The translations under genes and the position numbers were made by a program. DNA of 64,000 nucleotides from contig JASPKZ010004202.1 of the NCBI GenBank assembly GCA_030220185.1, positions 2,650,001-2,714,000 on the forward strand, given 5' to 3'. Source of the stretch: Diploptera punctata (lineage: Eukaryota > Arthropoda > Insecta > Blattodea > Blaberidae). Positions 61,793-64,000 of this stretch are shown here, one piece after another (the first letter of the stretch is position 1; every line of letters starts with the position of its first letter). The notes under the pieces are model-generated. The model did not search any database. It saw only the letters and a program-made list of their open reading frames with translations, and was not told the origin of the DNA.

Positions 61793-62148
61793 TGATGATC
61801 TTTAAGTTGTCGGCTTTGGATATCGACTCCTACTCCCTCTTTTTGTGGCCTAAAGAACTTACATATTAAATCTCTCTCTTTGGGAATTTCAAAATTCATT
61901 ATTCTCTCCTTGTTCTTCTGGATGTAGATTTTTCCCATATGGCAAGTTTTAATAATAATTTGGAGTTCACATCAATTTTATGTTTTTCTGACCAAATGTG
62001 AGCAGCTACTGCAGATTTTTCTTCTACTTTCTTTTACATTTCTTGTGTGTTCTTTAGTTTTAATGGTTAAATTTTTTTTTAGAGAACTAAGGAACACATA
62101 AGAATGGTACAATTAAATGTTTCTTACCTCTCCTCATATAAATCTTCT

Positions 62149-62196
62149 AAGTAGATCGCAATTTCGAGACCGTAATGGTCTCATCTTCAGTACTAT
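62149..62196 (-). ncRNA. Hammerhead ribozyme, PLE family A
   Basis: Core CUGAAGA (62184-62190 on the minus strand), stem II GAGACC/GGUCUC, GAAA, stem III AUUGCGAU, C17, stem I AGUA/UACU. Confidence 0.85.
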
Positions 62197-62459
62197 CTTG
62201 GCGACTGATATTATGTCGATTGGAAGAAACTCTTCTTCTTCCCTCTGTTGGTGGACCGATGAACCTCTGGATCAGGTCAGAATTTGCAGGAATTTCGAAG
62301 TTCATAAGTTCATGTGAATCCGCATTCAGAAAAAAACAAAGGAAAACTTATGAACTTTGAAATTCTTGCAAATTCTGACCTGATCCAGAGGTTCATCTGT
62401 CCACCAACAGAGGGAAGAAGGAGAGTTTCTTCCGATCGACATAACATCAGTTGCCAAGA

Positions 62460-62505
62460 TAGTAGTGAAGATGAGACTGTTATAGTCTCGAAATTGCAAT
62501 ACTTA
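62460..62505 (+). ncRNA. Hammerhead, PLE family A, C3 lost
   Basis: Core GUGAAGA (62465-62471), stem II GAGACU/AGUCUC with a compensated pair, GAAA, stem III AUUGCAAU (palindromic variant), A17. Confidence 0.65.
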
Positions 62506-62584
62506 GAAGATTTATATGAGGAGATGTAGGTAACATTTGATTTTACCATAAATTAAACCTCATAGTGATTAATTCCTGTAAAAG

Positions 62585-62935
62585 TTAAACACATAAGAAA
62601 TCTAAAAAAGGAGAAACAGAAAAATCTGCAAATAGCTGCTCATGTTTGGTCAGAGAAGCGTAAAATAGATATAAACATCAAATTATTAAAAGAGTTAGAA
62701 AACACAAATGAACTCACTATATGAGAGAAAAATCTACATCCAGAAGAACAACGGGAGAATAATGAATTTTGAAATTCCTGGGGAGAGAGATCAAATAAGC
62801 AAGTTTTTTGGGCCACGAAAAGAGGGGGCAGGAGTCGACATCCAAGGTTGACAACTTAAAGATCACTAGTCTGTACAAGCTGACAATGTCCTACAAGAAA
62901 CAACCAATAAGAGGTGTGATGACAACGGACTCAAC
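62585..62935 (+). pseudogene. PLE family C-like endonuclease tail, plus arm
   Basis: Broken plus-strand frames: KHIRNLKKGETEKSAN-like, AAHVWSEKRKIDINIKLLKE, IMNFEIPGERDQISKFFGPR. A remnant of a closing hammerhead end follows (tcctacaagaaacaaccaat). Confidence 0.7.
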
Positions 62936-63098
62936 TTACTTTCTTAAGAGATGATGTGTCCCTAACATTGTCATGCTATGTATGATTGACAACATTGTAC
63001 CATTCCTTTAGACTCCGTTAATTCCACTGTAGATCTTATTTTGGAAAGAAGATGAATTATAGAGTTTAATTGTTAATTAGAATTATTTCAAATTTCAG

Positions 63099-63242
63099 AT
63101 TCATGTAGTTGATGAAATCCGTGAATATGCAGAATGGTCAGATGATCCAACATGTGGTGTAAATTTGCACTCTGGTATCATTGCTGCAAAAAGAGCACTT
63201 AACAAACTTCATTTTGAATTAGGCTTGGGAGGCTTCTCACAG
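63099..63242 (+). CDS. AGL: Glycogen debranching enzyme, exon 12
   Basis: The acceptor caaatttcag ends at 63098 and the donor GTGAGT is at 63243; phase 0. It encodes residues 699-746: IHVVDEIREYAEWSDDP, GVNLHSGIIAAKRALNKLHF, ELGLGGFSQ. It matches the end of the transferase domain. The rest of the gene, including the glucosidase domain, lies beyond the window. Confidence 0.95.
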
Positions 63243-63409
63243 GTGAGTTAGTTTGTTCTATATATAGTATTTAATATCTGTACGGTCTGGAGTTGTAACT
63301 CACAATTTGCATACTTTACAGGAGGTTACACTAGCAATATTGGAGTTGCAGTGGCTTTTATACAAGTGTAAATTGACTCTATATAAGATGAGAGTTAATA
63401 AGTTGTACA

Positions 63410-63515
63410 TAATATTGTTTAGTTGTTTCTTGACTCACCTCATACTTCTTAACTCCCTTGCAGACTCGAGTTTCTTCACAGCATTTGTGACATTCTCAAT
63501 GCTGTACTATGTTCA
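63410..63515 (-). mobile_element. PLE family B terminal fragment
   Basis: tgtttcttgactcacctcat, variant hammerhead, then a junction with the dispersed repeat at about 63515 (ccctcaggggtc). Confidence 0.78.
63459..63504 (-). ncRNA. Hammerhead ribozyme variant (U3-A8), PLE family B
   Basis: Core UUGAGAA (63493-63499 on the minus strand), stem II GUCAC/GUGA, GAAA, perfect palindromic stem III ACUCGAGU, C17, stem I GCA/UGC. Confidence 0.83.
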
Positions 63516-63596
63516 CACCCTCAGGGGTCCTCATCTAAGGGATATGTGGATGGCGACCACAAGGTGCCCAAGCTGAGCAAAACATTTCTTCCACTT

Positions 63597-63840
63597 GGTA
63601 ATAGAAGATTCCGGGCTATGTGGCCATGATCTATAACTGGCGTTTCTTCCAGACGTTTCTCCCTCAACTGGGCAGTCGAGTCTACAACAGGGAAGCAACA
63701 GCTGGAAGCGCTCGCCACTGAAGATGCCCTCCGCAGTTGAGGGAGAAACGTCTGGAAGAAATGCCAGTTATAGACCATGGCCACATAGCCCGGAATCTTT
63801 TATTACCATGATTACCGGCCGTGAAATCCTGCATTCCACT
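63597..63840. mobile_element. Family L hammerhead mini-element, 13-bp TSD
   Basis: Target duplication ATTTCTTCCACTT (63584-63596 and 63841-63853). The empty site is at about 58217, so the boundaries are exact. 244 bp, inverted ends (gattccgggctatgtggcca and its complement), no reading frame. Confidence 0.92.
63713..63755 (+). ncRNA. Hammerhead ribozyme, family L
   Basis: Core CUGAAGA at 63718-63724, stem II CCCUC/GAGGG, GAAA, stem III ACGU, C17, stem I CCA/UGG. The left arm keeps only GAAAC, ACGU and part of stem II. Confidence 0.87.
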
Positions 63841-64000
63841 ATTTCTTCCACTTACTTGTGTTTTGCACTCTTTTAACTTTACTATCTAACCTCTCTTGGT
63901 TAACTCTTGTTTTTTTCGACCCCGACGCTATTAGGGCATCCGAGGGCTAGGGAGTCTTTCCTTTCTTCCATTTCATCTTTCCTTTATTTTCTTTTCTTCT

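Larger units (their letters stand above)
61005..62090 (-). mobile_element. PLE family C-like element, split by PLE family B
   Basis: Left end ggaggtatcattatgaggtt with a minus-strand hammerhead. The family B insertion 61139-61792 follows, then the endonuclease tail on the minus strand (62080-61800; SAVAAHIWSEKHKID-like, MNFEIPKERDLICKFF). A plus-strand mirror of this tail is at 62585-62870. Confidence 0.8.
62105..62585. mobile_element. PLE family A snap-back pair inside the family C-like element
   Basis: Minus arm 62110-62310 and plus arm 62320-62580 of the GIY-YIG tail (KLMNFEILANSDLIQRFICP). Minus-strand hammerhead intact, plus-strand hammerhead damaged. Closes with cataaattaaacctcatagt. 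Confidence 0.85.
63515..64000. repeat. Dispersed repeat (as 58141-58586), interrupted
   Basis: Continuous with the 58 kb copy except for the family L insertion 63597-63840. Runs off the window end. Confidence 0.85.

Overview
This window is insect-like genomic DNA. It has small GT-AG exons separated by introns of kilobases, several SINE and LINE families, mariner and piggyBac remnants, and a dense load of short retroelements. The interspersed families suggest a large, repeat-rich genome of cockroach or termite type; that is an inference. Two host genes lie on the + strand. Gene A ends at 12158; four of its exons (1324-12158) encode a Ser/Arg/Pro-rich C-terminal tail that I cannot assign to a family. 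The second gene is the glycogen debranching enzyme (AGL). It starts at 30592 and twelve exons run to 63242, with all phases matching. These give 746 codons, which is the 4-alpha-glucanotransferase half with all four GH13 catalytic regions. The glucosidase half lies beyond the window.

Nearly everything else is mobile DNA. The dominant component is a set of Penelope-like element (PLE) fragments. Their coding remnants are the C-terminal GIY-YIG endonuclease, and each carries a hammerhead ribozyme (HHR): CUGANGA, stem II, GAAA, stem III, cleavage site. I name the families by their stem III: A (AUCGCGAU), B (ACCCNGGGU, ACUCGAGU or AUCUAGAU), C (ACAUGU), D (AUUGCCGAU), E (ACCGUCGGU), F (ACCGGU), G (AGCGCU or AGGCCU), H (ACUAGU), I (ACCAUGGU), J (ACAGCUGU), K (ACAUAUGU), L (ACGU) and M (ACUGGU). 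Stem III is a loopless or nearly loopless palindrome throughout, as expected of ribozymes that act as dimers. Elements are flanked by 11-14 bp target-site duplications, are often snap-back inverted pairs, and share outer ends with a TATGAGGT...ACCTCATA hairpin. Family B is the most unusual: about 12 copies have the core UUGANAA instead of CUGANGA, a paired C3-to-U and G8-to-A change that keeps the 3-8 base pair while N7 still varies.

Layout: 1-12.2 kb is gene A interrupted by PLE J, E, G, A, C and H, LINE ends, a decayed mariner with a 56-bp satellite, and a deleted mariner-type element. 12.2-30.6 kb is intergenic, with PLE M, L, I, D, B and H, four SINE families and several LINE fragments. 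30.6-63.2 kb is AGL, whose introns hold a complete but frameshifted mariner (32844-34155), a tandem array of tRNA-like genes (36.2-38.0 kb), a piggyBac remnant (46.5-47.5 kb) and many nested PLE insertions. None of the coding exons I traced is broken. Coordinates of repeats without a stated target duplication are approximate to about 10-20 bases.
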